Below are positions 13,300-21,664 of a DNA stretch of 23,359 nucleotides, one piece after another (position 1 is the first letter of the stretch; every line of letters starts with the position of its first letter). This DNA comes from JAQBDA01 sp041301185 (GTDB lineage Bacteria; Chloroflexota; Anaerolineae; Anaerolineales; UBA4823). The notes beneath the pieces are model-generated. The model was not told the DNA's origin and made no database searches. It saw only the letters and a list, made by a program, of their open reading frames with translations. A program made the translations under genes and the position numbers. The stretch covers positions 1 to 23,359 of the forward strand of contig JBFYSV010000011.1 of assembly GCA_041301185.1 (NCBI GenBank), in the 5' to 3' direction.

Positions 13300-15234
13300 T
13301 TATGGGCGCAAGATGAGCGGCAAGTACGATAGGTTGCTGCACGGCGCGATACAAACCAGCCCGCCGAATGCCTGAACGAAAATCGGTTCACCCAGCGGGG
13401 TCTCAAAAACCTGTACGAGCAAATCCAGGCGGGCTGCCAGACCCGCCTCGCCGACTGCCCGGAAGCCGAGCTGCGCCAGCAGCGGGTTTCCGCTCACTCC
13501 CGCTGTCGAGCCCAGGCTGAAGCGCAAAGCGTCCGGGCTTGTCCCATCATTCTCAAAGCTCAGATCGCAGCTCTGGCTGTCAAATAAACCCCCTGGGTCC
13601 GGCTGGCAGCCGACCGCTTGCAGGCGCGCCGGGTCGTACTGCACATCGATACTGGCTACTCCCAGCCCGGGAAGCTGGAGGTGGCTTGCTCCCAGCGGGA
13701 TGGTGATGGTCGTGCTGGGTGGGGCGATACCGCTGCCCGCCCAGACGAATGGCGCCGGGGTGGGTTTGGGAGTCGGCGTAGCGGTCGGGGTCGGTTCAGG
13801 CGTCGGCTCGGGATAGTCCAGGCTGCGGAAGAGGATCGCACTGAAGGCAACCGTATGCGAAAGGTCTTCCTCGCCGGTGACGTCGCTAAGGGTCACCAAT
13901 CCATCACCGGAAAAATCATACGTTCCCAGGTCAAGCCACATATTCGCCAGCGGGCCTTGATCACGCGTCACACTCTTCTGCCCGCCCTCGTAATGGACCG
14001 TGTACCTGGCAGCAGCGGTATCGCGCGGGATCTCTTTCGCCGGGCAGAGCCAGTCGATGGGGGGATGGTCGGGCACAAAAGCCAGCACCTGGTACTCGCC
14101 GGAGGCGGGCAGGTCTGCCTGCCACTCCGCTGAATTGGTAGATTGGCTCGCCTCGCTCACGTTGAGGGTCAGGTAGGCATGGTCGCCGTATCCCGTGATG
14201 CGATGCCAGGCAGTGACGCACATATCGCCGGTATAGGGCGGGTTCAGCTCGGACGGCTCGGTGAGCAACAAGTACTCCGACTGGATCTCATTCCAGCCTT
14301 CGGTCCATAGGAAAGTGACCTCGATCCAATCGTTGACACCCGGGTTGAGACCGATATCAATGCTCACCTGATCTGCCAGGTCTATGCCGTAAGGCGCAGT
14401 CACGGTGCGCCCGAACTGGTCTTCCCCGTCATTGTAATCATCGAAGAATGCCGCCTGGGCTTCCGGCATGCCGGGTTCCAGGTCTGGGAACAAACGCCGC
14501 GGCTGCGGGTCGCCCACGCCGGACCAGTAGTTATCGTCCACATTCCACGGGCCCGACTCGCCCACTTTCGCCGTCACGCTATCCTGGTACTCCAGGCGCA
14601 CCGAGTAGTTCTGCCCCGTGGCGTAGCCGCTGTCGTCGCACACGTGGCTGCCGGCATTCGCCCGTTTCAGGCACTGGTCGGGCAGGGCGACGATATAAGA
14701 GTCGGTATCGAAGCGCGTGGCGTAGATCGAGTAGGTGCGCGCCACACTGGTCTGTTCAACACTCGCCAGTCCATGCAATTCCTGCTCCTCCAGCCAGCGG
14801 CTCTCAATCCAGTCCACCAAGCGGGCGGTGCCAGCCGCCCCCAGCCCGCTTTCGAGCTGCGCCTGTGTGCCCGCCAGGATATCCTCCACCCGCTGGTTGT
14901 AGCCGCTGGCAGCAATCCGAGCGCGCTTCTCCGGCAGGGATAGCCCATCATCCTGGACAATATCCAGGCTGGCAAGCTCCAATTCTTGCAAGCGCTGAGC
15001 TTCCTGTTGCGCCGCCTGGCGAATACTGGCGAATTGCGCCTCGCTCAACCCCAACTCGAGGCGCATCACCTCAGACAGGCTCGCCGTCAGGGTGAAGTAA
15101 GACAACACCGGCTTGCTTCCCCATACCGGGCTTGGCGTGGCAGCTTGTATGGCGGTAGTGATGGAGCGCATGCCCCCCAGCCATGCCATCCATAATGGCA
15201 GCAAGACAAGGAGTGAGATTTTTCGGGTATTCAT
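13300..15234 (-). CDS. Secreted multidomain protein with golvesin-like and cohesin-like domains
   Basis: This 644-residue protein starts with a signal peptide (MNTRKISLLVLLPLWMAWLGG, cleavage probably after IQA near 31). A helical segment follows (LSEVMRLELGLSEAQFASIRQAAQQEAQRLQEL, about 52-85). The middle is beta-rich with several cysteines (DQCLKRANAGSHVCDD). From about residue 375, AEWQADLPASGEYQVLAFVP...ARYTVHYEGGQKSVTRDQGPLANMWLDLGTYDFSGDGLVTLSD resembles the golvesin C-terminal-like beta-sandwich, often found on exported enzymes. A linker of Pro-Glu/Pro-Thr repeats (PEPTPEPTPTATPTPKPTPAP) precedes a cohesin-like domain (LPGLGVASIDVQYDPARLQAVGC...PLLAQLGFRAVGEAG). The chain ends YLPLILRP. 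No catalytic domain is evident. A surface or cell-envelope role is likely; domain names are pattern-based. Confidence 0.82.
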   Translation of the reverse strand: MNTRKISLLVLLPLWMAWLGGMRSITTAIQAATPSPVWGSKPVLSYFTLTASLSEVMRLELGLSEAQFASIRQAAQQEAQRLQELELASLDIVQDDGLSLPEKRARIAASGYNQRVEDILAGTQAQLESGLGAAGTARLVDWIESRWLEEQELHGLASVEQTSVARTYSIYATRFDTDSYIVALPDQCLKRANAGSHVCDDSGYATGQNYSVRLEYQDSVTAKVGESGPWNVDDNYWSGVGDPQPRRLFPDLEPGMPEAQAAFFDDYNDGEDQFGRTVTAPYGIDLADQVSIDIGLNPGVNDWIEVTFLWTEGWNEIQSEYLLLTEPSELNPPYTGDMCVTAWHRITGYGDHAYLTLNVSEASQSTNSAEWQADLPASGEYQVLAFVPDHPPIDWLCPAKEIPRDTAAARYTVHYEGGQKSVTRDQGPLANMWLDLGTYDFSGDGLVTLSDVTGEEDLSHTVAFSAILFRSLDYPEPTPEPTPTATPTPKPTPAPFVWAGSGIAPPSTTITIPLGASHLQLPGLGVASIDVQYDPARLQAVGCQPDPGGLFDSQSCDLSFENDGTSPDALRFSLGSTAGVSGNPLLAQLGFRAVGEAGLAARLDLLVQVFETPLGEPIFVQAFGGLVCIAPCSNLSYLPLILRP

Positions 15235-15241
15235 GAGGCGC

Positions 15242-15247
15242 TTTATA
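15242..15247 (-). promoter_or_regulatory. -10 box implying a leaderless mRNA for the secreted-protein gene
   Basis: TATAAA is read on the minus strand at 15247-15242. A start 7 bases downstream would fall on or next to the ATG at 15234, and there is no Shine-Dalgarno sequence. No -35 box is evident. Positions 15248-15376 hold nothing else I can support. Confidence 0.45.
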
Positions 15248-15376
15248 CCACGGAACGCCCGGATTTCCGCTCGCTTCTCGATTAAGGTCTCTTAACGGCT
15301 GGCATCGGTTCCGCTCACCCGCCTGCATCCACCCAAACCCCTTCTTGTGTAGCTGTGTCAAACCAACTTTTGCTCA

Positions 15377-15405
15377 TTGACAAATCCGACCAAGTACAGT
15401 AATAT
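15377..15405 (+). promoter_or_regulatory. Consensus promoter of the cold-shock gene
   Basis: TTGACA (15377-15382), a 17-bp spacer and TAATAT (15400-15405) form a near-ideal sigma-70 promoter. The predicted start at about 15412 gives an unusually long leader of about 142 bases to the ATG at 15554, which is typical of cold-shock mRNAs. Confidence 0.85.
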
Positions 15406-15454
15406 TGTGGGTGCAGGATACCAGTTAAGTTTATGTTGGAAGTGATGACAGTGG

Positions 15455-15487
15455 CTCATGGGTAATCCCATGAGTTTTTTTGTTTTT
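15455..15487 (+). terminator. Intrinsic terminator inside the csp leader (possible attenuator)
   Basis: CTCATGGG (15455-15462), loop TAAT, CCCATGAG (15467-15474), then seven T, one G and five T (15475-15487). It is a textbook intrinsic terminator located about 45 bases after the predicted transcript start and 66 bases before the csp start codon. Transcripts ending here would be a ~70-75-base RNA; read-through gives csp mRNA. Confidence 0.85.
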
Positions 15488-15553
15488 CTCGATCCGATGA
15501 AACAAACCGAGTACCTGACATCTAATACATTGCCATTAGGAGGCAAAAATATA

Positions 15554-15766
15554 ATGTCTGAAAGAATCATCGGAACGGTCAAGTGGTTTAACGGCGGTAA
15601 AGGCTACGGTTTCATCTCACGTGAGGGTGGCGAGGACGTCTTCGTCCATTTCTCCGCCATCCAGGGCGACGGCTACCGCAACCTGGAAGAAGGCCAGCGG
15701 GTCGAGTTCACTCTCGAGCAAGGCGCAAAAGGCCCTCAGGCCACCAACGTCACACTGTCCAACTAA
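15554..15766 (+). CDS. Cold-shock protein, CspA family
   Basis: This 70-residue single cold-shock (OB-fold) domain protein has a perfect AGGAGG at 15538-15543, 10 bases before the ATG. It opens MSERIIGTVKWFNGGKGYGFISR and contains RNP1 (KGYGFI) and RNP2 (VFVHFSAI), the aromatic patches that bind single-stranded RNA or DNA. It continues EGQRVEFTLEQGAKGPQATNVTL, normal for the family. Csp proteins act as RNA chaperones and can melt terminator hairpins. The frame is open upstream to an ATG at 15458 inside the leader hairpin, but that start lacks a ribosome binding site and gives a non-family N-terminus. A DEAD-box helicase gene follows 164 bases downstream, forming a cold-adaptation pair. Control by its long leader and internal terminator is likely. 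Confidence 0.95.
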   Translation: MSERIIGTVKWFNGGKGYGFISREGGEDVFVHFSAIQGDGYRNLEEGQRVEFTLEQGAKGPQATNVTLSN

Positions 15767-15784
15767 TTATCCGAAATAAATAAC

Positions 15785-15826
15785 GGCACGCTCAGTTTTG
15801 CTCAAAGAGTCAAAACCGAGCGTGCC
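15785..15826 (+). terminator. Long hairpin between csp and the helicase gene
   Basis: GGCACGCTC-A-GTTTTG (15785-15800) pairs with CAAAAC-C-GAGCGTGCC (15811-15826), 15 of 16 positions, around a 10-base loop. No T tract follows (ACCGTATC), so it may stabilise or process the csp mRNA rather than terminate. A second small hairpin (TTGGCT/AGCCAA, 15899-15918) lies against the helicase ribosome binding site. Confidence 0.55.
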
Positions 15827-15930
15827 ACCGTATCAAACATCCGCTCTTGTTTTGGACGGCATAAGTCCACTAGCGGTGCGGACGGGCTGGGGTACGCCTT
15901 GGCTCAATCTCTAGCCAAAAGGACCTCATT

Positions 15931-17043
15931 GTGAACTTCACATCATTTTCGTTTCATCCCCAAATTAATTCGGGGATCTTATCAGCCGGTTATTCCACCC
16001 CTACTCCAATCCAGCTCCAGACCATCCCCCCCATCTTAGAAGGGCAGGATGTCTTAGGTCTGGCCCAGACGGGCACTGGCAAGACGGCGGCTTTTGTCTT
16101 ACCCATCCTCCAGCATCTTCTCAAGACACCCCGCCGCGGATTGCGAGCGCTGATCCTTTCTCCTACTCGCGAGTTAGCCGAGCAAACCCATGTTGCCATC
16201 GGAGCGCTCGGGCGTCACACCCGTCTACGAAGTATGACAATCTATGGAGGCGTCAGCCCACAGCCGCAAATCCAGCGACTGCGCGCCGGGGTCGAGATCG
16301 TCGTTGCCTGCCCGGGTCGTTTGTTGGATCTGATGGGGCAACGCGTGGTCGACCTGAGCTCGGTTGAAATCCTGGTGCTGGATGAGGCGGACCGGATGTT
16401 CGATATGGGTTTCTTGCCCGATATCCGCCGGATCCTGGCAGCCCTGCCCAAACAACGCCAGACTCTGCTCTTCTCGGCTACTATGCCGGATGAGCTTCGC
16501 TCGCTTGCCAATGAATTCCTGCACCACCCGGTGACAGTCGAGCTGGGCGTATCCCGCCCGGTCGAGACGATTGGGCATGCCATGTATTCGGTCGAGCATA
16601 CCCGGAAAGCCGATTTGCTCCTCGAAATCCTTCGCCAGTCGGGCAACGGAAAAATCCTGGTCTTTACCCGCACCAAGCACCGCGCCAAAAAACTCGCCGG
16701 GCAACTGGTCAAAGCCGGGCTGCCTGCCACATCCTTGCAGGGCAATCTATCCCAGAACCGGCGCCAGGAAGCCATGGATCACTTCCGCAGCGGCAAGGTG
16801 AGAGTGCTCGTTGCCACAGATATCGCTGCCCGAGGGATCGATGTATCCCAAATCTCCCACGTGATCAACTACGACATGCCCGACACAGCCATAGCCTATA
16901 CCCACCGCATTGGGCGCACCGGGCGCATGTCCAGGGTGGGCACTGCCCTCACCCTCGCCACCCAGGAAGATCTGCCCATGGTTCGAACCATCGAACGCCT
17001 CTTGGGACACCCCCTGCAGCGGCATAAGCTGGCTGGGTTTTAA
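15931..17043 (+). CDS. DEAD-box ATP-dependent RNA helicase (RhlE/DeaD-like)
   Basis: This 370-residue helicase starts at GTG with AAAAGGA 7 bases upstream. The first RecA domain shows the Q-motif (FSFHPQINSGILSAGYSTPTPIQ), Walker A AQTGTGKT, motif Ia PTRELAEQ, motif II VLDEADRMFDMGF and motif III SAT. The second shows KILVFTRTKHRAKKLA, VRVLVATDIAARGIDV and motif VI HRIGRTGR. There is almost no C-terminal extension after the core, unlike DeaD/CsdA, so it is a minimal RhlE-type enzyme that unwinds short RNA duplexes. It lies downstream of csp in the same direction and is probably part of the same cold-response unit, either by read-through or from its own promoter. A small hairpin beside the start site may modulate translation. 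Confidence 0.95.
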   Translation: MNFTSFSFHPQINSGILSAGYSTPTPIQLQTIPPILEGQDVLGLAQTGTGKTAAFVLPILQHLLKTPRRGLRALILSPTRELAEQTHVAIGALGRHTRLRSMTIYGGVSPQPQIQRLRAGVEIVVACPGRLLDLMGQRVVDLSSVEILVLDEADRMFDMGFLPDIRRILAALPKQRQTLLFSATMPDELRSLANEFLHHPVTVELGVSRPVETIGHAMYSVEHTRKADLLLEILRQSGNGKILVFTRTKHRAKKLAGQLVKAGLPATSLQGNLSQNRRQEAMDHFRSGKVRVLVATDIAARGIDVSQISHVINYDMPDTAIAYTHRIGRTGRMSRVGTALTLATQEDLPMVRTIERLLGHPLQRHKLAGF

Positions 17044-17069
17044 CCAACTCGGGTTGTCATACCACGAAA

Positions 17070-17104
17070 GACATAGCCTGCAGACGGGTCATATACCCTA
17101 TGTC
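17070..17104 (-). other. Weak hairpin in the convergent gap
   Basis: GACATAG (17070-17076) pairs with CTATGTC (17098-17104), with GGGT/ACC pairing inside. On the minus strand it is followed by TTTCG. It might be a weak terminator for the giant activase gene, which ends at 17143, but the loop is large. Nothing else is visible in 17044-17142. Confidence 0.3.
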
Positions 17105-17142
17105 CCCCTGATTGGCATTTTCCCCCCTGGGATTCGGTTTCC

Positions 17143-20100
17143 TTACAAATATCCCGGCTCTTTTGCCTGCTCCACGAAGAAATGCGCCCGGTTAATCAGG
17201 TTCACCTCGCTGCCGCCCGCATCCAGGTCCAGGAAGAGCAAGTTGACCTCCGGATAGATATCCTTCAACCGCCGGGCAACCCCCTTGGCAACCACGTGGT
17301 TGGCGATGCAGCCAAACGGCTGCAGGCAGAGCACATTCTTCACCCCCGCTCTCACAAACTCGCCGATCTCGCCTGAGAGCAGCCAGCCCTCGCCGTACTG
17401 GTGGGTCAGATGGACAGCAGCCGAAGCGGTCTGGGCGATTTCGCCGATGGTACGGTGTTTCGGATAATAACGAAAACCATCCAGGATCACCTCGGATTCG
17501 TTCAGCACGGATTGCACGATCTTGCGTCCCACGGCGCACAAAGCCCACAGCACGTCTGGTCTGCGGATGCGCTCATTCACCCCCGCTTTAAAACCAACAA
17601 AGGTCCCGGTAAAGAAGGTCAGCAGAGGCGGCAGGACCACTTCAAGCTCTTGATCGATCAGCCACTGCACGATGTGGCTGTTGACAAAAGTGTTGTACTT
17701 GACATAGATCTCGCCGACGATGCCCACCTTGGGCAGGCGTTCCTTGTAGGTAGACAGGCTGTTGAACTCGCTCACCGCCTGGCGCAGGTTCGCCAGCACG
17801 GAGCTCCGGGTGAGCGGCATGCTCCCATTTTCGAAGGGATCCATCCACTTCTCCACCAACGCCTGTGAGTCGCCTTTACTGCGCTCCCTCACCACACTGG
17901 CATGGTACATCGCCGAGATGCCGTCTGTATAGACCATGCTTAGCATGGCTTTGATCAGGTACTCAATCAGGTTGAATTTTAGCTCGGACTGCTGATTGAA
18001 TGACTTGAGCCGGGTCGAAAGCGTGATCACCGGGACATCCTCGTAGCCGGCAGACACCAGCGCCTTCTTTAACAGGCACGAGATATTTGAGGCCCGGCAC
18101 TGACCACCAGTCTCCCAGGAGCCTGCGATCACTTCCCCCGGGTCGTACTCGCCCGACTGCAGGGCTTTAATCACATCGCCGATCACGATGATCCCCGGAT
18201 AGCAAATTTCATTGTTGGTGTATTTCAAGCCCACATCGACCGATACCCGGTCAGATGGTGGCAAAATTTCAATGTGATGACCCATGTCCATTGCCGGACG
18301 GATAATCGCCGGGGTACAGAAGCGCGAGAACTCGGGGACGAGGATTACCTTGCGGCTGTCAGATTTGCGGTAAAGGCGGGTTGTCGTTCTCAGAGTTCTC
18401 CTGACCTCCGCACAATTGGACTCCAATTCTCGCTTCTCGCTAACTGCTTCCAGCATCGACCGCAACCTGAGCCGCGCCGAGCCCAGGCTATCGATCTCGT
18501 CAATGCGCAGAACTGTCAGGTTCTTCCCGTATTCCGATAAAATCCCCCGCACCTCGTCCAGGGCAAAGGCATCTGGTCCGCAGCCGAAAGAATTCAGCTG
18601 CGCCATCTCCACGTTAACCTGCTGTCCCACCCAGCGCGCGGCGTGGAAGCAGCGATTCAGGTACTCCCACTGGGTCAGTACCAGCGGGTTATCCAGCTTC
18701 TGCTCGGGTGCCAGCGGAGCGGCGTCTTCGCTGAGCACGTCCACTCCCATATCCGCCAGCGCCTCGGGGATCTTGTGGTTCACCAACCCATCCACATGGT
18801 ATGGGTGTCCCGCCAACACCACCACCAGCCTGCCCGATTCCTTCGCCTTTTGGACGATCTCCGCCCCCCTGCGGCGCACCTCAGATTTGTACTCCGCCTG
18901 GGCAGCCAGGGCGCGCTCGAACGCCACCTCGAAGACCCTGCCCTCCACGCCAAGGCTCGCCAAGTACTCCTGGCAAGACTTCTTCAGCAAGCCAGTATCC
19001 TGGAAGGTGATCGCCGGCTGGTCGAGGGGGATGCCATACCCGCCCTGGGGGTCGATTGCGCTACGGACAACATCCGGGTAGCCAGAGACAATCGGGCAGT
19101 TGAAGCAATTGATCGCGTCGCCAAACTCGCATTTCTCGTAGAACACCATCGGGTAGAAGATACGATCCACCCCGGCCTGGATCAGGTTGAAGATATGCCC
19201 GTGGAGCAGCTTGGCGGGGTAACAGATATTCTCCGACATCACCGTGCGCGCCCCACTCTCGAAGATTGCGCTGCTTGAAATATCCGATAACCTCACCCTA
19301 ATCCCGCTCTCCACAAACAGAGTGCGCCAGAAGGGGTAGTTTTCGTAAAAATTAAGCGCTCGCGGCATGCCAATCGTCAGCCGTGCCTCACCTACAGGTT
19401 CCACCGGGCGGTCGAAGAGCAGCTCGCGCTTCGCCGCATACAGGTTAGCGCCTCGCTCCACGCTACGCCCTCGGTTACTGTAAGTCCGCTCGCAGCGGTT
19501 GCCAGTGTAGAAGACATTCTGGTTGGGGAAGGTCAGTTTGGTAATCTCGCAGCGGTTTTCGCAGCCACGGCAACGAAGGCTCTGCTTGCGATACTGGCTG
19601 GCAGAAGCAAGGTTATCCAGGGGAAATCCCGCCCTCGCCGGATATGCAGCCTGCCGCTGAGCAGCTCGCTTTTGCAAGCGCAGGTGAGTGTCGCGCGCTT
19701 CCAGGGCGGCTCCCAGCGCTCCCATCAGCTCGGCCTTGTCGGGGCAGACCACCACCTTACCCAGCACCTGCTCCAGCGCCTTGTGGATCGCCGGGTTGCG
19801 GAAGGCGCCCCCCTGCACCACGATATGCTCGCCCAGCACCGCCGTATCGGTTATTTTCAGCACCTTGTGCAAGGCGTTCTTAATCACCGAGTAAGCCAGC
19901 CCGGCTGAGATATCCCCTACCGGGGCTCCCTCACGCAGCGCCTGCTTGACCCGCGAGTTCATGAACACTGTGCAGCGCGTGCCCAGGTCACACGGAGCGT
20001 CTGCACTGCACGCCGCCCGGGCAAAGTCGGATACGCTGTGCCCCAGCGAGCGAGCGAAGGTTTCAATGAACGTCCCGCACCCAGACGAGCAAGCCTCATT

Positions 20101-21444
20101 GATCTCAATCCGCTGGATATGCCCATCCCGGACGAAGATCGCCTTCATATCCTGCCCGCCGATATCCAGGATGAAGCTGACCTGCGGGTCAAAAGCACGT
20201 GCCGCCCGGAAATGAGCCAGGGTCTCAACGATACTCTGGTCGCAACCAAATGCCGCCCGGATCAGGTCTTCGCCGTAGCCCGTCACCGCGCTGCGGGTAA
20301 TGCGGGGCGGGTGAGGCAGCCCGGCGAACATCTGGCGCAATCTCTCCAGCCCGTTTTGCACAGCCCGGATTGGGTTGCCATCGTTGCTCTGGTAGTGATC
20401 GAAGAACAGCCGCCCGCCTTCATCCACCAAAGCCAGCTTGGTGGTCGTCGAGCCCGAATCGATGCCCAAGAAGCACTCCCCGCTCACCTGGCGGGGGTCC
20501 ACCTGCTCCACCCTGTGGCGGAGGCGGTCCATCTCCCAGCGCTGGAGTTCGTGGTCGCCCGTGAACAGCGGCGCCAGCCTGCCTTCGCTTACCTCACTCG
20601 CCGGGGTGTTTTCAATCAGGCGGATCAGGTCGCTCAGCGAATACACTGCCTGCCCCGCCTCGCCCCTGGCTGCCAGCGCTGCGCCATGGGCTGAGAGCAA
20701 CTCGCCGTGCTCCACTTCCAGCCAGTCGCTGGGAGAAAGCTCCAGCGTGTTCACAAACGCTTGTTTGAGGGCGGGTAAGAAGGTCAGCGGACCACCGGCA
20801 AAGAACACCGCCGGCTGGATCGGGTGGCCGCGCGCCAGGGTCGCCAGCGTCTGGAAGACTACCGCGTTGAAAATCGAGGCGGCGATATCCTCACGCGGCG
20901 TATCCCGGCTGAGAAGATTTTGCACGTCAGTCTTGGCAAACACCCCGCAGCGGGAAGCGATGGGATGGATGGTGGTTGACCGCCTGGCAAGCGCCTCCAG
21001 CTCCTCCACCGGTACATTCAACAGAGTCGCCATCTGGTCGATGAACGCCCCGGTGCCCCCGGCACAGGCGCCGTTCATGCGGATATCTGGCTGGCCACCG
21101 TCGAAGAAGATCAGCTTGGCGTCCTCGCCGCCGATGTCCATCAGCGTATTTACCTGCGGATAAAGCTGGCGGATAACCTCCGCCGAGGCAATCACTTCTT
21201 GAATAAAAGGTAGGTTGAATTTCTCGCACACCCCCAGCCCGGCCGAGCCAGTCAGCAGCAAGTGGATCGCCGGCTCGCCCAGCGCCTGTCGGGCGCCTTT
21301 CAGCAGCTCGCCCAGCGCGACCAGCGTCTCGGTGTTGTGGCGGCGGTAAGCCGAATAAACCCTCTCCCCCTCCTGGTTCAAGGCCACGAGCTTGGCGGTT
21401 GTCGAACCGATATCAATTCCCAGGCGGATAGGCTCAAAATTCAT
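17143..21444 (-). CDS. Giant BcrAD/BadFG activase fused to DUF2229 and HgdB-like reductase
   Basis: This is a 1433-residue fusion. ASKHA domain 1 starts LGIDIGSTTAKLVAL (residues 8-22), with LMDIGGEDAKLIFF and NGACAGGTGAFIDQ (Cys near 127). ASKHA domain 2 starts LGIDSGSTTTKLAL near 327, with ILDIGGQDMKAIFV and NEACSSGCGTFIE near 455. In the small activases of this family, a Cys in this loop bridges a 4Fe-4S cluster across the dimer and ATP hydrolysis drives low-potential electron transfer. A cluster CRGCENRCE lies near 624-632. DUF2229 begins TIGMPRALNFYENYPFWRTL near 689. The C-terminal part resembles 2-hydroxyacyl-CoA dehydratase / double-cubane reductases (SWETGGQCRASNISCLLKKAL near 1105, LCLQPFGCIANHVVAKG near 1370). 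Activase and reductase are thus in one chain. The substrate is unknown. It is divergent from a TetR gene. Confidence 0.92.
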   Translation of the reverse strand: MNFEPIRLGIDIGSTTAKLVALNQEGERVYSAYRRHNTETLVALGELLKGARQALGEPAIHLLLTGSAGLGVCEKFNLPFIQEVIASAEVIRQLYPQVNTLMDIGGEDAKLIFFDGGQPDIRMNGACAGGTGAFIDQMATLLNVPVEELEALARRSTTIHPIASRCGVFAKTDVQNLLSRDTPREDIAASIFNAVVFQTLATLARGHPIQPAVFFAGGPLTFLPALKQAFVNTLELSPSDWLEVEHGELLSAHGAALAARGEAGQAVYSLSDLIRLIENTPASEVSEGRLAPLFTGDHELQRWEMDRLRHRVEQVDPRQVSGECFLGIDSGSTTTKLALVDEGGRLFFDHYQSNDGNPIRAVQNGLERLRQMFAGLPHPPRITRSAVTGYGEDLIRAAFGCDQSIVETLAHFRAARAFDPQVSFILDIGGQDMKAIFVRDGHIQRIEINEACSSGCGTFIETFARSLGHSVSDFARAACSADAPCDLGTRCTVFMNSRVKQALREGAPVGDISAGLAYSVIKNALHKVLKITDTAVLGEHIVVQGGAFRNPAIHKALEQVLGKVVVCPDKAELMGALGAALEARDTHLRLQKRAAQRQAAYPARAGFPLDNLASASQYRKQSLRCRGCENRCEITKLTFPNQNVFYTGNRCERTYSNRGRSVERGANLYAAKRELLFDRPVEPVGEARLTIGMPRALNFYENYPFWRTLFVESGIRVRLSDISSSAIFESGARTVMSENICYPAKLLHGHIFNLIQAGVDRIFYPMVFYEKCEFGDAINCFNCPIVSGYPDVVRSAIDPQGGYGIPLDQPAITFQDTGLLKKSCQEYLASLGVEGRVFEVAFERALAAQAEYKSEVRRRGAEIVQKAKESGRLVVVLAGHPYHVDGLVNHKIPEALADMGVDVLSEDAAPLAPEQKLDNPLVLTQWEYLNRCFHAARWVGQQVNVEMAQLNSFGCGPDAFALDEVRGILSEYGKNLTVLRIDEIDSLGSARLRLRSMLEAVSEKRELESNCAEVRRTLRTTTRLYRKSDSRKVILVPEFSRFCTPAIIRPAMDMGHHIEILPPSDRVSVDVGLKYTNNEICYPGIIVIGDVIKALQSGEYDPGEVIAGSWETGGQCRASNISCLLKKALVSAGYEDVPVITLSTRLKSFNQQSELKFNLIEYLIKAMLSMVYTDGISAMYHASVVRERSKGDSQALVEKWMDPFENGSMPLTRSSVLANLRQAVSEFNSLSTYKERLPKVGIVGEIYVKYNTFVNSHIVQWLIDQELEVVLPPLLTFFTGTFVGFKAGVNERIRRPDVLWALCAVGRKIVQSVLNESEVILDGFRYYPKHRTIGEIAQTASAAVHLTHQYGEGWLLSGEIGEFVRAGVKNVLCLQPFGCIANHVVAKGVARRLKDIYPEVNLLFLDLDAGGSEVNLINRAHFFVEQAKEPGYL

Positions 21445-21478
21445 CTGGACAACTCGTTTTATTCAGTCTCTCTGGAAA

Positions 21479-21554
21479 TTACCGTGGTGGGGTGGCTATG
21501 TGGGGGTGTTTTTCGGGCTTCGCCCGAATAACACCCCCTCGTCTGCCACGGTAA
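21479..21554. repeat. Nested palindrome in the leader of the giant activase gene
   Basis: Outer arms TTACCGTGG (21479-21487) and CCACGGTAA (21546-21554) enclose a long hairpin at 21502-21538 (GGGGGTGTT-T-TTCGGGC, loop TTC, GCCCGAA-T-AACACCCCC) with a single mismatch. With the promoter at 21596-21623 (minus), the whole 76-bp element would be transcribed about 35 bases upstream of the start codon at 21444. Confidence 0.8.
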
Positions 21555-21582
21555 CTCCCAATGAACCTTTATTCAACAATGT

Positions 21583-21623
21583 GTTGATTATTTATAGTAT
21601 AATCAACTTAAATCCATAGTCAA
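21583..21623 (-). promoter_or_regulatory. Promoter and overlapping operator-like repeat, giant activase gene
   Basis: Read on the minus strand, TTGACT (21623-21618), 16 bp and TATACT (21601-21596) form a good promoter. The -10 region lies within a perfect inverted repeat, GTTGATTAT (21583-21591) and ATAATCAAC (21599-21607), a 25-bp site suited to a TetR dimer. The predicted transcript start is near 21589, giving a leader of about 145 bases. Confidence 0.7.
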
Positions 21624-21664
21624 TAATCAAAATGGGTATCCGTGACTTGTAACCAACGAAATCG

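Noticed and set aside
9978..15095. Long plus-strand ORFs opposite the mttB and secreted-protein genes
   Set aside because: These are antisense shadows of high-GC genes, rich in Arg, His and Pro, with no recognisable domains or ribosome binding sites.
15458..15553. In-frame N-terminal extension of the cold-shock protein from an ATG in the leader hairpin
   Set aside because: It has no ribosome binding site, would translate through the terminator T tract, and gives an N-terminus unlike the family. The ATG at 15554 has a perfect AGGAGG.
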